From the NCBI RefSeq assembly GCF_017549005.1, contig NZ_JAFYYT010000022.1, positions 1 to 63,895 on the forward strand: DNA of 63,895 bases. The letters are read 5' to 3'. Under the pieces are notes generated by a model. It made no database searches, had not been told where the DNA came from, and saw nothing but the letters and a program-made list of their open reading frames with translations. Positions 52,522 through 61,073 of this stretch are shown here, one piece after another. Numbering within the stretch: the stretch's first letter is position 1; every line of letters begins with the position of its first letter. The position numbers and the translations under genes were made by a program. Origin of the DNA: Ruminococcus sp. (GTDB lineage Bacteria; Bacillota; Clostridia; Oscillospirales; Ruminococcaceae).

Positions 52522-53043
52522 TCACAGCTGCTTTGTTCTCAGCTTTGCAGGAAGAAACTTCCTGATATTCTCGAGCATTCTCTCGTCGGGAACGAATATG
52601 AGCCTTGCCGAGCCCACTGTTTCGTCGGTAAAATCCGCATAATACTCATGAGAAGCTATATTGTCCGTAGCCATTATAACTGTCATATCCGCTGACTCTT
52701 CCATACCGTCCTCGTATTTGCCGAAGTCGGTGAACTGTCTTATGCTTGTGGAAAGCATTTCACGGCGTTTCTTCTTTGCGATTATCTTGTCCACGTCGAG
52801 ATCGCCGTTGGTAAATGTATATTCGTACTCAACATAGGTGTTCTGCACGAAATGATAAGTTCCGTAGCCTGAAGCTGCCGCAAGTGCAAATCCGAGGAAC
52901 ATCACCAGCGGACGTCCCGCCAGAAGCGCAAGGAGCAGAAGTGCCAAAGTAAACAGTATACCAACGATAAGCATTGCTATCCTTCGTGTCTTATCGGCGT
53001 TTGTTTCGTTCTTTTTTACGAGCTGTTCAGCAAAATTATCCAT
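52522..53043 (-). CDS. Small membrane protein, function unknown
   Basis: The 173-residue protein has two membrane segments (about 21-42, 45-65) and a cytosolic beta-rich domain with YVEYEYTFTNGDLDVDKI. Similar short proteins occur in Ruminococcaceae, but I know no function. The start follows ACGGAGAATAAAAA. It lies 55 bases upstream of nnr on the same strand. Confidence 0.7.
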   Translation of the reverse strand: MDNFAEQLVKKNETNADKTRRIAMLIVGILFTLALLLLALLAGRPLVMFLGFALAAASGYGTYHFVQNTYVEYEYTFTNGDLDVDKIIAKKKRREMLSTSIRQFTDFGKYEDGMEESADMTVIMATDNIASHEYYADFTDETVGSARLIFVPDERMLENIRKFLPAKLRTKQL

Positions 53044-53193
53044 TTTTTATTCTCCGTTTCCTTTTTATTGGTCATGCAAATATATGATAACACATTTTCC
53101 GTCAGATTGCAACAAATCCGTTCAAAATTTTCAATTGCTTCATCTTTTTTTCACAAGTGTATCTCCCCCGTGGAAAAAATTTCAAAAAAGCTC

Positions 53194-53222
53194 TTGATTT
53201 TTTCTGAAACGGCGTATATAAT
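53194..53222 (+). promoter_or_regulatory. Promoter of pheS-pheT
   Basis: TTGATT (53194-53199), 17 bp, TATAAT (53217-53222). Confidence 0.75.
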
Positions 53223-53228
53223 AAGTTT

Positions 53229-53475
53229 ATAACCCGATGACTGAGAGAGTAAGAATGCAGGAGTTTCTTCAGAGAGGAGCGAAAAGGTGAAAGCGCTCCG
53301 TAACGACGCATTCCGAAGTTCACTCACGAGGGGCGGAACGGAAGCGGCTGTTTTCAGCTGTTGTAGGTTGCCGACGTATGTCTGCGTTAAAGACAAGAGA
53401 GTGTCGGCTCTCCTGACAATGGGTGGTATAAAAGCAAGGTTTAAGTCTTGTCCTGTTGGACAGGGCTTTTTTTAA
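53229..53475 (+). promoter_or_regulatory. T-box riboswitch of pheS-pheT (specifier TTC, Phe)
   Basis: The leader has the AGTA-type S-turn near the start, the TTCAGAGAGGAGCG...GGTGAAAGCGCTCC Stem I segment, the specifier loop GAAGTTCAC with TTC at 53319-53321, the T-box GGGTGGTA (53420-53427), and a terminator AAGTCTTGTCC / GGACAGGGCTT with a T run (53443-53475). Uncharged tRNA-Phe should bind and block termination. Bases after GGTGGTA are TAAAAGC in place of the usual CCGCG, so the antiterminator is atypical. Confidence 0.88.
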
Positions 53476-53645
53476 TTCATAATTCAGAATGCATAATTCA
53501 TAATTATCGGTAATTGCCCCGGCATTGTGCAGAAATACGCAGAATTGAAGCACAGGCAATGATCATGTTTTTTTCAGTATTCTTTTGATCTGTCCGCGAA
53601 GCGGACACCGCAGTTATGCATTATGCATTAAGGATTAAGCATTAT
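53474..53645. repeat. Two 7-bp arrays around a TGTCCGC-GAA-GCGGACA hairpin in the pheS leader
   Basis: AATTCAT-type units (53474-53507) follow the T-box terminator directly; TATGCAT/TAAGGAT/TAAGCAT units (53614-53645) end at the pheS ribosome site. Both lie inside the transcribed leader. Confidence 0.7.
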
Positions 53646-53659
53646 TATGAGGTGAAACA

Positions 53660-54688
53660 ATGAAAGAACAGCTTGAAAAGATTGAAGCGCTGGCTAAGCA
53701 GGAACTGGAATCCTGCACCGAGATCAAGGCGCTGGACGACCTGAGGATAAAATTCCTCGGAAAAAAGGGTGAACTCACTGCCATACTCAAACAGATGGGA
53801 CAGCTCTCCGCAGAAGAAAGACCCGTTATCGGTCAGCTCGCAAACAAGGTAAGAGCAGATATTGAAGAGGCTCTCGGCAGCAAGCTTACTTCACTGAAAG
53901 CAAACGCACAGGCTGCAAAGCTTGCAGAGGAAAAGATCGACATCACTCTTCCGGGCAAACACGCTCCCTTCGGCAAGCTCCACCCGCTCACAAAGGTGGA
54001 GAATGAGATAAGAGAGATATTCATCGGAATGGGCTTCAATATCGCCGACGGTCCCGAGATTGACGACGATTACCACGTATTCGAGGCTCTCAATCTTCCT
54101 CCCGATCACCCTGCAAGAGATACTCAGGATACATTCTACATCGAGGGCACTGACGAATCCGTACTTCTCCGTACACAGACCTCCTCTGTACAGGTACACG
54201 TTATGGAGAACCAGAAGCCCCCTATCCGTATCATCTCTCCCGGAAGAGTTTTCCGTTCAGACGCCGTTGACGCCACACACTCCCCCCTCTTCCACCAGAT
54301 AGAGGGACTTGTAGTTGACAAGGGCATAACCATGAGCGACCTCAAGGGCACTCTCGAAATGCTCATGAAGAAGCTCTACGGCAACGACTGCAAGCTCCGT
54401 TTCCGTCCTCACCACTTCCCCTTCACCGAGCCCAGCTGCGAGGTGGATATAAGCTGCTTCAACTGCGGCGGAAAGGGCTGCTCAATGTGTAAGGACGAGG
54501 GCTATATCGAGCTCCTCGGCGCAGGAATGGTACACCCGAAGGTACTTGAGAACTGCGGTATCGACAGCAGCGAGTACTCGGGCTTCGCATTCGGTCTCGG
54601 ACTTGAGCGTATGGTAATGGGCCGCTACGATATCAACGATCTCCGTCTCCTCTACGAGAATGACGTAAGATTTTTAGAGCAGTTCTGA
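53660..54688 (+). CDS. pheS: Phenylalanyl-tRNA synthetase alpha subunit
   Basis: The 342-residue class II catalytic subunit has an N-terminal coiled coil (about 1-80), motif 2 around FRSDAVDATHSPLFHQIEG and motif 3 GFAFGLGLERMVMGRY. It pairs with PheT as an alpha2-beta2 enzyme that charges tRNA-Phe. The start follows GAGGTGAAAC. Control is by the T-box upstream. An unrelated 166-codon frame is wedged between pheS and pheT, overlapping its stop (TGATG). Confidence 0.97.
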   Translation: MKEQLEKIEALAKQELESCTEIKALDDLRIKFLGKKGELTAILKQMGQLSAEERPVIGQLANKVRADIEEALGSKLTSLKANAQAAKLAEEKIDITLPGKHAPFGKLHPLTKVENEIREIFIGMGFNIADGPEIDDDYHVFEALNLPPDHPARDTQDTFYIEGTDESVLLRTQTSSVQVHVMENQKPPIRIISPGRVFRSDAVDATHSPLFHQIEGLVVDKGITMSDLKGTLEMLMKKLYGNDCKLRFRPHHFPFTEPSCEVDISCFNCGGKGCSMCKDEGYIELLGAGMVHPKVLENCGIDSSEYSGFAFGLGLERMVMGRYDINDLRLLYENDVRFLEQF

Positions 54689-55188
54689 TGAAATTCCTAT
54701 ATAATGTCTGCGTGATCTCAGATGCTGCATTAAGGTATCACCATAGAAGAACTATGTCCAAAGAAAGTGCAGCATTGATATTTATCATATTTGTACTGAC
54801 CGCATTGGCAATTTATATATATACACTTTCTAAGAAGTCGGAAATGGTAAAAAAGCTTGGTTTTTCAACAAGAGCAGAATATGATAAGTATAAGCAGAAT
54901 TGTCAACTTAATTTTAAAAATAAATTCTGTATATCTGATGAATGGGTGATAAACGAATATTCACTGAGGATATATCCTTCAAAGGACATTAGAAATATCT
55001 CACAGGTGAATACAGGCTACGGAGCTTCCGGTGTGAAAAGCGGTTGTTTTCTTATGATAGGCTATGTAGGCGGCAGTGATAAATTCTGTGTCAACAGCCG
55101 TGAGGATATGGAGTATCTGCTTAAAGCCGTGAATGAATACATCAGATGCAGAAATAACGGTACTGTATTTATACAGGAAAAGCTATAA
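54688..55188 (+). CDS. Orphan membrane protein inserted between pheS and pheT
   Basis: The frame of up to 166 residues has one membrane segment (about 27-46 from the first Met) and a soluble domain with KLGFSTRAEYDKYKQN, and later YGASGVKSGCFLMIGYVGG. The first start overlaps the pheS stop (TGATG); a second Met, MSKESAAL, 22 codons in gives a more normal N-in topology but lacks a clear ribosome site. AT content and codon use (AAT, TAT, ATA, TTT) differ sharply from both neighbours, suggesting recent acquisition. pheS and pheT are normally adjacent. No family is recognised. Confidence 0.7.
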   Translation: MKFLYNVCVISDAALRYHHRRTMSKESAALIFIIFVLTALAIYIYTLSKKSEMVKKLGFSTRAEYDKYKQNCQLNFKNKFCISDEWVINEYSLRIYPSKDIRNISQVNTGYGASGVKSGCFLMIGYVGGSDKFCVNSREDMEYLLKAVNEYIRCRNNGTVFIQEKL

Positions 55189-55210
55189 TTAATCGAAAGG
55201 AATTAGAGAT

Positions 55211-57667
55211 ATGAATTTATCTATGAAATGGCTCGGCGACTATGTAAAAGCCGATATGCCTATAAAGGATTTCTGCCATGCCCTCACAATGAGCGGCTCA
55301 AAGGTAGAGTGCTATGAAAAAGAGGGAAGCAATATCTCCAATGTAGTAGTCGGTAAGATTCTCTCAAAGGGACCTCACGAAAACGCAGACGCTCTGTTCG
55401 TTTGTCAGGTGGACATCGGTGCAGAGGCTCCCATACAGATAGTAACCAACGCAAAGAACGTCAAGGAGGGCGACCTCGTTCCCGTTGCTCTTGACGGAGC
55501 TGTTCTCCCCGAGGGCAGTATAAAGAAGTGCAAGATGCGCGGAGTTGAGAGCTTCGGTATGTTCTGCGGACTTGATACTCTTGGTCTCACAGCTCACGAC
55601 TTCCCCTATGCAGACCCCGAGGGCGTTTTTGTCATCGAGGAGGACTGCAAACTCGGCGAGGATATCCATACAGCTATCGGTCTTGACGATACTTCCGTTG
55701 AGTTCGAGATAACCTCCAACCGTCCCGACTGCCTCAGCGTTATCGGTCTTGCAAGAGAGACTGCCGCTACCTACGGCACGGAGCTCAAGGTAAAGGCTCC
55801 CGAGTTCAAGGGCGTTGACGGCGATATCAACTCAATGCTGAAAGTAGATATCCACAACACAGAGAAGTGCCAGCGCTACTGTGCAGGCATCGTAAAGAAC
55901 GTAAAGATAGGTCCCTCACCCCGCTGGATGAGAGAGCGTCTCCGTGCAAGCGGCGTCCGTCCCATCAACAACTTCGTTGATATCACAAACTACGTAATGC
56001 TCGAATACGGTCAGCCTATGCACGCTTTCGACCTCCGTTATGTTGAGGGAGCTCATATAAATGTCCGCAACGCTAAGAACGGCGAGAAGATAATGACTCT
56101 CGACGGAGTTGAGCGTGAGCTCACAGAGGATATGCTGGTTATCGCCGACGAGAAGAAGCCCGTTGCAGTTGCAGGTATCATGGGCGGCGAATACAGCGGT
56201 ATCATGGACGACACCACAACAGTTGTATTTGAGTCCGCGTACTTTGAGCCCACACAGGTCAGACGCACATCAAAGGCTCTCCGCCTCAAATCCGACGCTT
56301 CTTCACGCTACGAAAAGGGTGTTGACAGACTTATCTCAATGACCTGCTTAAAGAGAGCTTTCCAGCTCGTTGAGGAACTCGGCGCAGGCGAAGTTCTCAA
56401 CACAGTCATCGACTGCGACTACACCGACAAGACTCCGGCTACAGTAGATTTCAGCGCAGAATGGATAAACAATTTCCTCGGCACGGACATCTCCGAGGCT
56501 GACATGATAAAGTACCTCGAGCGCCTTGACTTCAAGGTAGAGAACGGTAAGGTGATAGCTCCGTCGTTCCGTATAGACATCGGCTGCAAGGCTGATATCG
56601 CGGAGGAAGTTGCACGTATCTACGGCTACAACAATATCCCCTCAACTGATTTCCGCGGCGTAGCAAGAGCAGAGTTCACCGAGGAGCAGAAGTTCGTCCG
56701 CACACTGAGAAACGCGGCAGTTGCTCTCGGCGGCTGCGAGATTGCTACCTACTCATTCGTATCGCCCAAGTACTTCGACAAGATAAAGCTCCCTGCCGAC
56801 AGTAAGCTCCGCAAGGTAGTAAGGATAGTTAACCCTCTCGGCGAGGACACCAGCGTTATGAGAACTTCAACTATCCCCTCGATGCTCGATGTGCTCTCAT
56901 TCAACTACAACAACCGCAATGAAAAGGCCTGCCTCTTCGAGATAGCTAAGGAGTACCTCCCTGCACAGGAGGAAAAGCCTTTCATAAACGGCGATACTCT
57001 TGCAAACAGCGGCAAGCAGAAGCACAGGTACAGCTACTCTCTCCCTGATGAGCCTCAGAGACTTACAATAGGTATGTACGGCGGCGAGTCCGATTTCTAC
57101 ACCCTCAAGGGCATGGTTGAGCAGCTCCTTGCAGAGCTCAGGATAGATGACGTCGAGTATGTACGCGCAGGCGACTGCGAGGTATTCGACGAGAAGTACG
57201 CTCTCCACCCCGGCAGAAGCGCAGTTATTCTCAAGGACGGCGTTCATCTCGGCATTATGGGCGAGGTTCACCCCGAGGTACAGGAGACCTATGAGATAGG
57301 CGTAAAGACCTATGTTGCAAAGCTGAATATCCCCGAGCTCATGGCAGCTGCAGCTGAGAAGATAACCTATCAGCCCCTGCCGAAGTTCCCTGCAACTACC
57401 CGTGACCTCAGTCTCCTTGTGGACGAGGATATGCCTGTTGCAGAGCTCGAAAAGGCTATCAAGGGCGCAGTCGGAAAGATACTTGAAAAGGTAACTCTCT
57501 TCGACGTTTACCGCAGCGATGATATGAAGAAGAGCGGCAAGAAGAGTATCGCATACTCTATCTCAATGCGTTCGCACGAGGGAACTCTCACCGACGAACA
57601 GGCTGACGGAGCTATGAAGCGCGTTCTGAAGGCTCTCAGCGCTATCGGCGCAGAGCTCCGCGGTTAA
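55211..57667 (+). CDS. pheT: Phenylalanyl-tRNA synthetase beta subunit
   Basis: The 818-residue protein has the full bacterial PheT layout: N-terminal OB tRNA-binding fold (about 40-150), B3/B4 editing domain (about 205-380), B5 (about 405-475), a class II-like core (about 480-700), and the anticodon-binding FDX-ACB domain at the end (PLPKFPATTRDLSLLVDED). The start follows AAAGGAATTAGAG. It is separated from pheS by the orphan ORF, but no promoter is seen, so it should still be under T-box control. Confidence 0.97.
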   Translation: MNLSMKWLGDYVKADMPIKDFCHALTMSGSKVECYEKEGSNISNVVVGKILSKGPHENADALFVCQVDIGAEAPIQIVTNAKNVKEGDLVPVALDGAVLPEGSIKKCKMRGVESFGMFCGLDTLGLTAHDFPYADPEGVFVIEEDCKLGEDIHTAIGLDDTSVEFEITSNRPDCLSVIGLARETAATYGTELKVKAPEFKGVDGDINSMLKVDIHNTEKCQRYCAGIVKNVKIGPSPRWMRERLRASGVRPINNFVDITNYVMLEYGQPMHAFDLRYVEGAHINVRNAKNGEKIMTLDGVERELTEDMLVIADEKKPVAVAGIMGGEYSGIMDDTTTVVFESAYFEPTQVRRTSKALRLKSDASSRYEKGVDRLISMTCLKRAFQLVEELGAGEVLNTVIDCDYTDKTPATVDFSAEWINNFLGTDISEADMIKYLERLDFKVENGKVIAPSFRIDIGCKADIAEEVARIYGYNNIPSTDFRGVARAEFTEEQKFVRTLRNAAVALGGCEIATYSFVSPKYFDKIKLPADSKLRKVVRIVNPLGEDTSVMRTSTIPSMLDVLSFNYNNRNEKACLFEIAKEYLPAQEEKPFINGDTLANSGKQKHRYSYSLPDEPQRLTIGMYGGESDFYTLKGMVEQLLAELRIDDVEYVRAGDCEVFDEKYALHPGRSAVILKDGVHLGIMGEVHPEVQETYEIGVKTYVAKLNIPELMAAAAEKITYQPLPKFPATTRDLSLLVDEDMPVAELEKAIKGAVGKILEKVTLFDVYRSDDMKKSGKKSIAYSISMRSHEGTLTDEQADGAMKRVLKALSAIGAELRG

Positions 57668-57700
57668 ACATAATTTTAGTCTGGAACTAATATTCAAATT

Positions 57701-57730
57701 AAAGGCTGCCTTTGACAGCCTTTGTTTTTT
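57701..57730 (+). terminator. pheS-pheT terminator
   Basis: AAAGGCTG-CCTTTGA-CAGCCTTT followed by GTTTTTT. Confidence 0.9.
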
Positions 57731-57870
57731 GCACAACTTCAAAGATGCATTTTTGTGTAAAACGCAGAATTGCAAAATTATTTTTTTCTTATTAAACGGT
57801 TTTCCGTTTAATATGCCCCGGTTTCAGCCCCCTTATAGAAAGGTGGTTTGAAAACGTCCGAATTACAGAA

Positions 57871-57903
57871 AGTCCGCAAACGATACAAAACCGTCTGCGG
57901 ACT
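57871..57903 (-). terminator. asnA terminator
   Basis: On the minus strand AGTCCGCA pairs with TGCGGACT (extended by GACG/CGTT), followed by TTCTG. It lies about 27 bases after the asnA stop. The rest of 57731-57929 shows nothing further. Confidence 0.6.
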
Positions 57904-57929
57904 ACATTACAATATGAAATTTTCAGAGC

Positions 57930-58940
57930 TCAAAGAAGTGTTATTCCGTTCTGAGCGCACTTCTCTATCATCTCGTCAGACCATATCGAGGACTGTACCT
58001 CGCCGATATGAGCTTTTTCAAGCATGAACATACAAAGTCTTGACTGACCGATACCGCCGCCGATAGTGAGCGGAAGTGTGCCGTCGGCTATCATCTGGTG
58101 ATACTTGTACTGCATTCTGTCCTCAGCGCCGCACTCAGCCAGCTGCTTTTTCAGTGACTCTGCGTCAACACGGATACCCATAGATGATATTTCGAGAGAA
58201 TCGTCAAGTACCTCGTCCCAGAAGAGGATATCGCCGTTCAGCGACCAGTCGTCATAGTCGGGAGCTCTTCCGTCGTGCTTCTCGCCGCTTGCGAGCTTGC
58301 CGCCGATACCCATAAGGAATACAGTCTTGTGCTCCTTGGTGATAAGGCGCTCGCGCTCATGGCCTGTCTTATCGGGATACATATCCTCAAGCTCCTGAGT
58401 TGTGATGAAGTAAGGTTCGTCGCAGACCTTAGCTGCAAGCTGAGGATAGCGGAGGCTTACCTTTCTCTTTGTATATGCAATAGCCTTGACTACAGACTTT
58501 ACAGTTTCCTTGAGGAAGTGGATATTTCTCTGATCGCGTGTGATGACCTTTTCCCAGTCCCACTGGTCAACAAAGATAGAGTGTGTATTATCAGTATCGT
58601 CGTCGCGTCGGATAGCGTTCATATCTGTATAGATGCCCTCGCCCGGGTTGTAGCCGTAGCGGTAGAGAGCCATACGCTTCCACTTGGCAAGTGACTGAAC
58701 TACCTCTGCTTCTGCGGCGATCTCTTTTATGTCGAAGTCCACCTTGCGCTCAACGCCGTTAAGGTCGTCGTTTATACCGCTTCCCTTTTTAACGATCAGG
58801 GGAGCCGATACTCTGTCAAGAGTAAGAGCAAACGAAAGCGCCTGTTGGAATACGTCCTTGATGTATTTGATAGCGTGCTGAGTTTCTCTGAGTGTGAGAG
58901 CTGACTTATAGCCCTCGGGGATATACAGCTTTTTTGACAT
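57930..58940 (-). CDS. asnA: Aspartate-ammonia ligase (asparagine synthetase A)
   Basis: The 336-residue enzyme makes asparagine from aspartate and ammonia with ATP. VKKGSGINDDLNGVERKVDF and YTDMNAIRRDD, plus GGGIGQSRLCMF, are AsnA hallmarks; the fold is an aminoacyl-tRNA synthetase relative. The start follows AAAGGAAAGTG. It lies 184 bases behind asnS on the same strand, so the asnS T-box probably controls both asparagine synthesis and tRNA-Asn charging. A hairpin CAGAAAACA / TGTTTTCTG (58980-59006) lies in the spacer and may attenuate or stabilise. Confidence 0.95.
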   Translation of the reverse strand: MSKKLYIPEGYKSALTLRETQHAIKYIKDVFQQALSFALTLDRVSAPLIVKKGSGINDDLNGVERKVDFDIKEIAAEAEVVQSLAKWKRMALYRYGYNPGEGIYTDMNAIRRDDDTDNTHSIFVDQWDWEKVITRDQRNIHFLKETVKSVVKAIAYTKRKVSLRYPQLAAKVCDEPYFITTQELEDMYPDKTGHERERLITKEHKTVFLMGIGGKLASGEKHDGRAPDYDDWSLNGDILFWDEVLDDSLEISSMGIRVDAESLKKQLAECGAEDRMQYKYHQMIADGTLPLTIGGGIGQSRLCMFMLEKAHIGEVQSSIWSDEMIEKCAQNGITLL

Positions 58941-59037
58941 GATAGATCACTTTCCTTTACATTAAGATATAATTGAACAGAAAACAGCGCCATTGATGTT
59001 TTCTGTGCTGTACTTTTCAAGCCGTCAGCCATTACCC

Positions 59038-59127
59038 GGGCGGATAATATCCGCCCCTGCAAAAAAGCTAAAGGCTAATGGCTTATGGCTAAAGGCTGGA
59101 TAATTTAACGGCAAAGCCGTTAAATTA
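59038..59127. repeat. asnS-asnA spacer: perfect palindrome, 7-bp array, and a hairpin over the asnS stop
   Basis: GGGCGGATAATATCCGCCC (59038-59056) is the best copy of the palindrome family. GCTAAAG/GCTAATG/GCTTATG/GCTAAAG/GCTGG units follow (59067-59100), then AATTTAACGGC-AAA-GCCGTTAAATT (about 59102-59126), whose arm includes the asnS stop codon. Confidence 0.75.
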
Positions 59128-60495
59128 TCTTATAGAGCCGACTGTTCTCGGGAAGAGTATTACGTCGCGGATATTTGCCATACCTGTTGTATACATGATA
59201 AGTCTCTCAAAGCCGAGACCGAAGCCGCCGTGAGGTACCGAACCGAACTTTCTCAGGTCGAGGTAGTCGCTGTAGAGTTCGAGATTCATCTTCCTCTCGT
59301 TCATAGCAGCAATAAGCTTATCGTAATCAGCCTCACGCTCACTTCCGCCGATTATCTCGCCGACTCCGGGAACAAGGAGGTCAACAGCCGCAACTGTTTT
59401 TCCGTCGGGGTTCTGCTTCATGTAGAAGGACTTTATCTCCTTCGGATAGTCTGTTACGAATACAGCCTTCTTGAACACCTTTTCGGAGAGATATCTCTCG
59501 TGCTCTGTCTGAAGGTCGCAGCCCCATTCTACAGGATATACGAAGTTCTCGCCCGACTTCTTGAGGAGGTCGATAGCCTCTGTATAGGTAACTCTTGCAA
59601 AGTCGTGGGAGATGAGCTCTTCAAGACGAGCGATAAGTCCCTTTTCAAAATGAGCGTCAAAGAACTTCATATCATCAGGACAGGTATCAAGAAGCTTGCG
59701 GATAACGTATTTAAGCATATTCTCAGCTATCTCGATAACGTCGTCAAGCTCTGCGAAAGCCACCTCGGGCTCGATGTGCCAGAACTCGGCAAGGTGCTTT
59801 GGAGTATTGGAGTTCTCTGCTCTGAACGAAGGACCGAAGGTATAGATCTTACCCATAGCCATTGCAGCCATTTCACCCTCAAGCTGACCCGATACCGAAA
59901 GTCCTGCCTTCTTGCCGAAGAAGTCGTCAGCGTAGTACTCCTCCTCGTTCTTGTAGTCCTTGCTGTAGCCTATAGTTGTTACCTGGAACATTTCACCTGC
60001 GCCCTCACAGTCGCTGCCTGTGATAAGGGGAGTATTTACGTAAACGTAGTTGTTCTTCTGGAAGTATTCGTGTATTGCAGCTGCAAGCACGGAACGTACA
60101 CGCCATACAGCGTTGAATGTATTCGTTCTGCCTCTGAGGTGAGGGATAGTACGGAGGAATTCGAGAGTATGTCCCTTCTTCTGGAGAGGATAGTCCGTGG
60201 GAGCGTCGCCCAGTACAGTTATGCCCTCGGGAGCAGCGTTTATCTCGACAGTTTCGTTTCTTCCCTCAACAGCGGTACCTGTTACCTTTACTGACATACC
60301 GACTCTCGGCTCCTTGAAGTCGCTGTCGCCCTTGTCAACTACGACCTGTATGTTCTTGAGTGAAGTACCGTCGTTGACTTCAACGAAGGCAACGCTCTTG
60401 GAGTTACGCGATGTACGCACCCAGCCGCAAACAGTTACCTCCTTGCCGATATAGTCCTTAGTGGTTATGATCTCCTTGACATCAATGTGCTTCAT
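59125..60495 (-). CDS. asnS: Asparaginyl-tRNA synthetase
   Basis: The 456-residue class IIb synthetase has an N-terminal OB anticodon fold (about 15-105), then the catalytic core with FGPSFRAENSNTPKHLAEFWHIEPE (motif 2) and the final GFGLGFERLIMYTTGMANIRD (motif 3). It has the Asn-specific form, not an archaeal-type AspRS. The start follows GAAAGGAAAATT. A T-box with an AAC (Asn) specifier precedes it. Confidence 0.97.
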   Translation of the reverse strand: MKHIDVKEIITTKDYIGKEVTVCGWVRTSRNSKSVAFVEVNDGTSLKNIQVVVDKGDSDFKEPRVGMSVKVTGTAVEGRNETVEINAAPEGITVLGDAPTDYPLQKKGHTLEFLRTIPHLRGRTNTFNAVWRVRSVLAAAIHEYFQKNNYVYVNTPLITGSDCEGAGEMFQVTTIGYSKDYKNEEEYYADDFFGKKAGLSVSGQLEGEMAAMAMGKIYTFGPSFRAENSNTPKHLAEFWHIEPEVAFAELDDVIEIAENMLKYVIRKLLDTCPDDMKFFDAHFEKGLIARLEELISHDFARVTYTEAIDLLKKSGENFVYPVEWGCDLQTEHERYLSEKVFKKAVFVTDYPKEIKSFYMKQNPDGKTVAAVDLLVPGVGEIIGGSEREADYDKLIAAMNERKMNLELYSDYLDLRKFGSVPHGGFGLGFERLIMYTTGMANIRDVILFPRTVGSIR

Positions 60496-60535
60496 AATAA
60501 TTTTCCTTTCATTATTTAATGTGCACAGGACGAGC

Positions 60536-60842
60536 AGGAATACAAAAAGCCCCGTCCTGAAAATACAGGACGGGGCGCAATACCCGTGGTGCCACCTGAA
60601 TTACCGCAAAAGCGATCACTTTTGAGCCGCTGTAACGTGCGGAATACGTCGCCCCTACTCAAGTCTTTAAGAAAAACATACGCTGCTCCTTAAAGAACAT
60701 ACGCTGCCCTGTTCTTCAGACACTCTTTCGGTTTGCTGCTCGGGAGTGTTATTCACACAGACTCTGATATGCGGCTCACACCTTTCCCGCACTCTCTGAA
60801 AACGAATTTCTGCGCTACTTCTCTCTGTCTTCGCATTTATTT
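60536..60842 (-). promoter_or_regulatory. T-box riboswitch of asnS-asnA (specifier AAC, Asn)
   Basis: On the minus strand: AGTAG S-turn in the early leader, TTCAGAGAGTGCGGG...GGTGTGAGCCGC Stem I segment, specifier GAATAACAC with AAC at 60750-60748, canonical T-box AGGTGGCACCACGGG (60597-60583), and terminator GCCCCGTCCTG / CAGGACGGGGC with TTTTTG (60576-60545). Confidence 0.93.
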
Positions 60843-60848
60843 GTATGT

Positions 60849-60877
60849 ATTATATCACTTAAAAATAGTTTTGTCAA
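60849..60877 (-). promoter_or_regulatory. Consensus promoter of asnS-asnA
   Basis: TTGACA (60877-60872), 17 bp, TATAAT (60854-60849): a full match to both hexamers. Confidence 0.9.
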
Positions 60878-61073
60878 TAGTAAATTTTGCATAAATCTGA
60901 GTTTTTTTCACAGACTTATCAGATTCCACGTCAGAAATTCCACATTACGTGGTTTTCTCACACAAAGCTTTCCGACTCATTTCACACTGTCTTTCTTAAA
61001 TTTACAAAATAATGGTGTATATTATAACCATAGAAACAAACCACACTCCAAAAATAAGAAAGGGTGCGTATTT

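Noticed and set aside
53474-53645. Possible CRISPR-like or direct-repeat array
   Set aside because: Units are 7 bp and degenerate with no spacers; classed with the heptamer arrays.
59230-60294. 354-codon plus-strand frame opposite asnS
   Set aside because: Shadow of the asnS reading frame; asnS has all class II motifs and a T-box leader.
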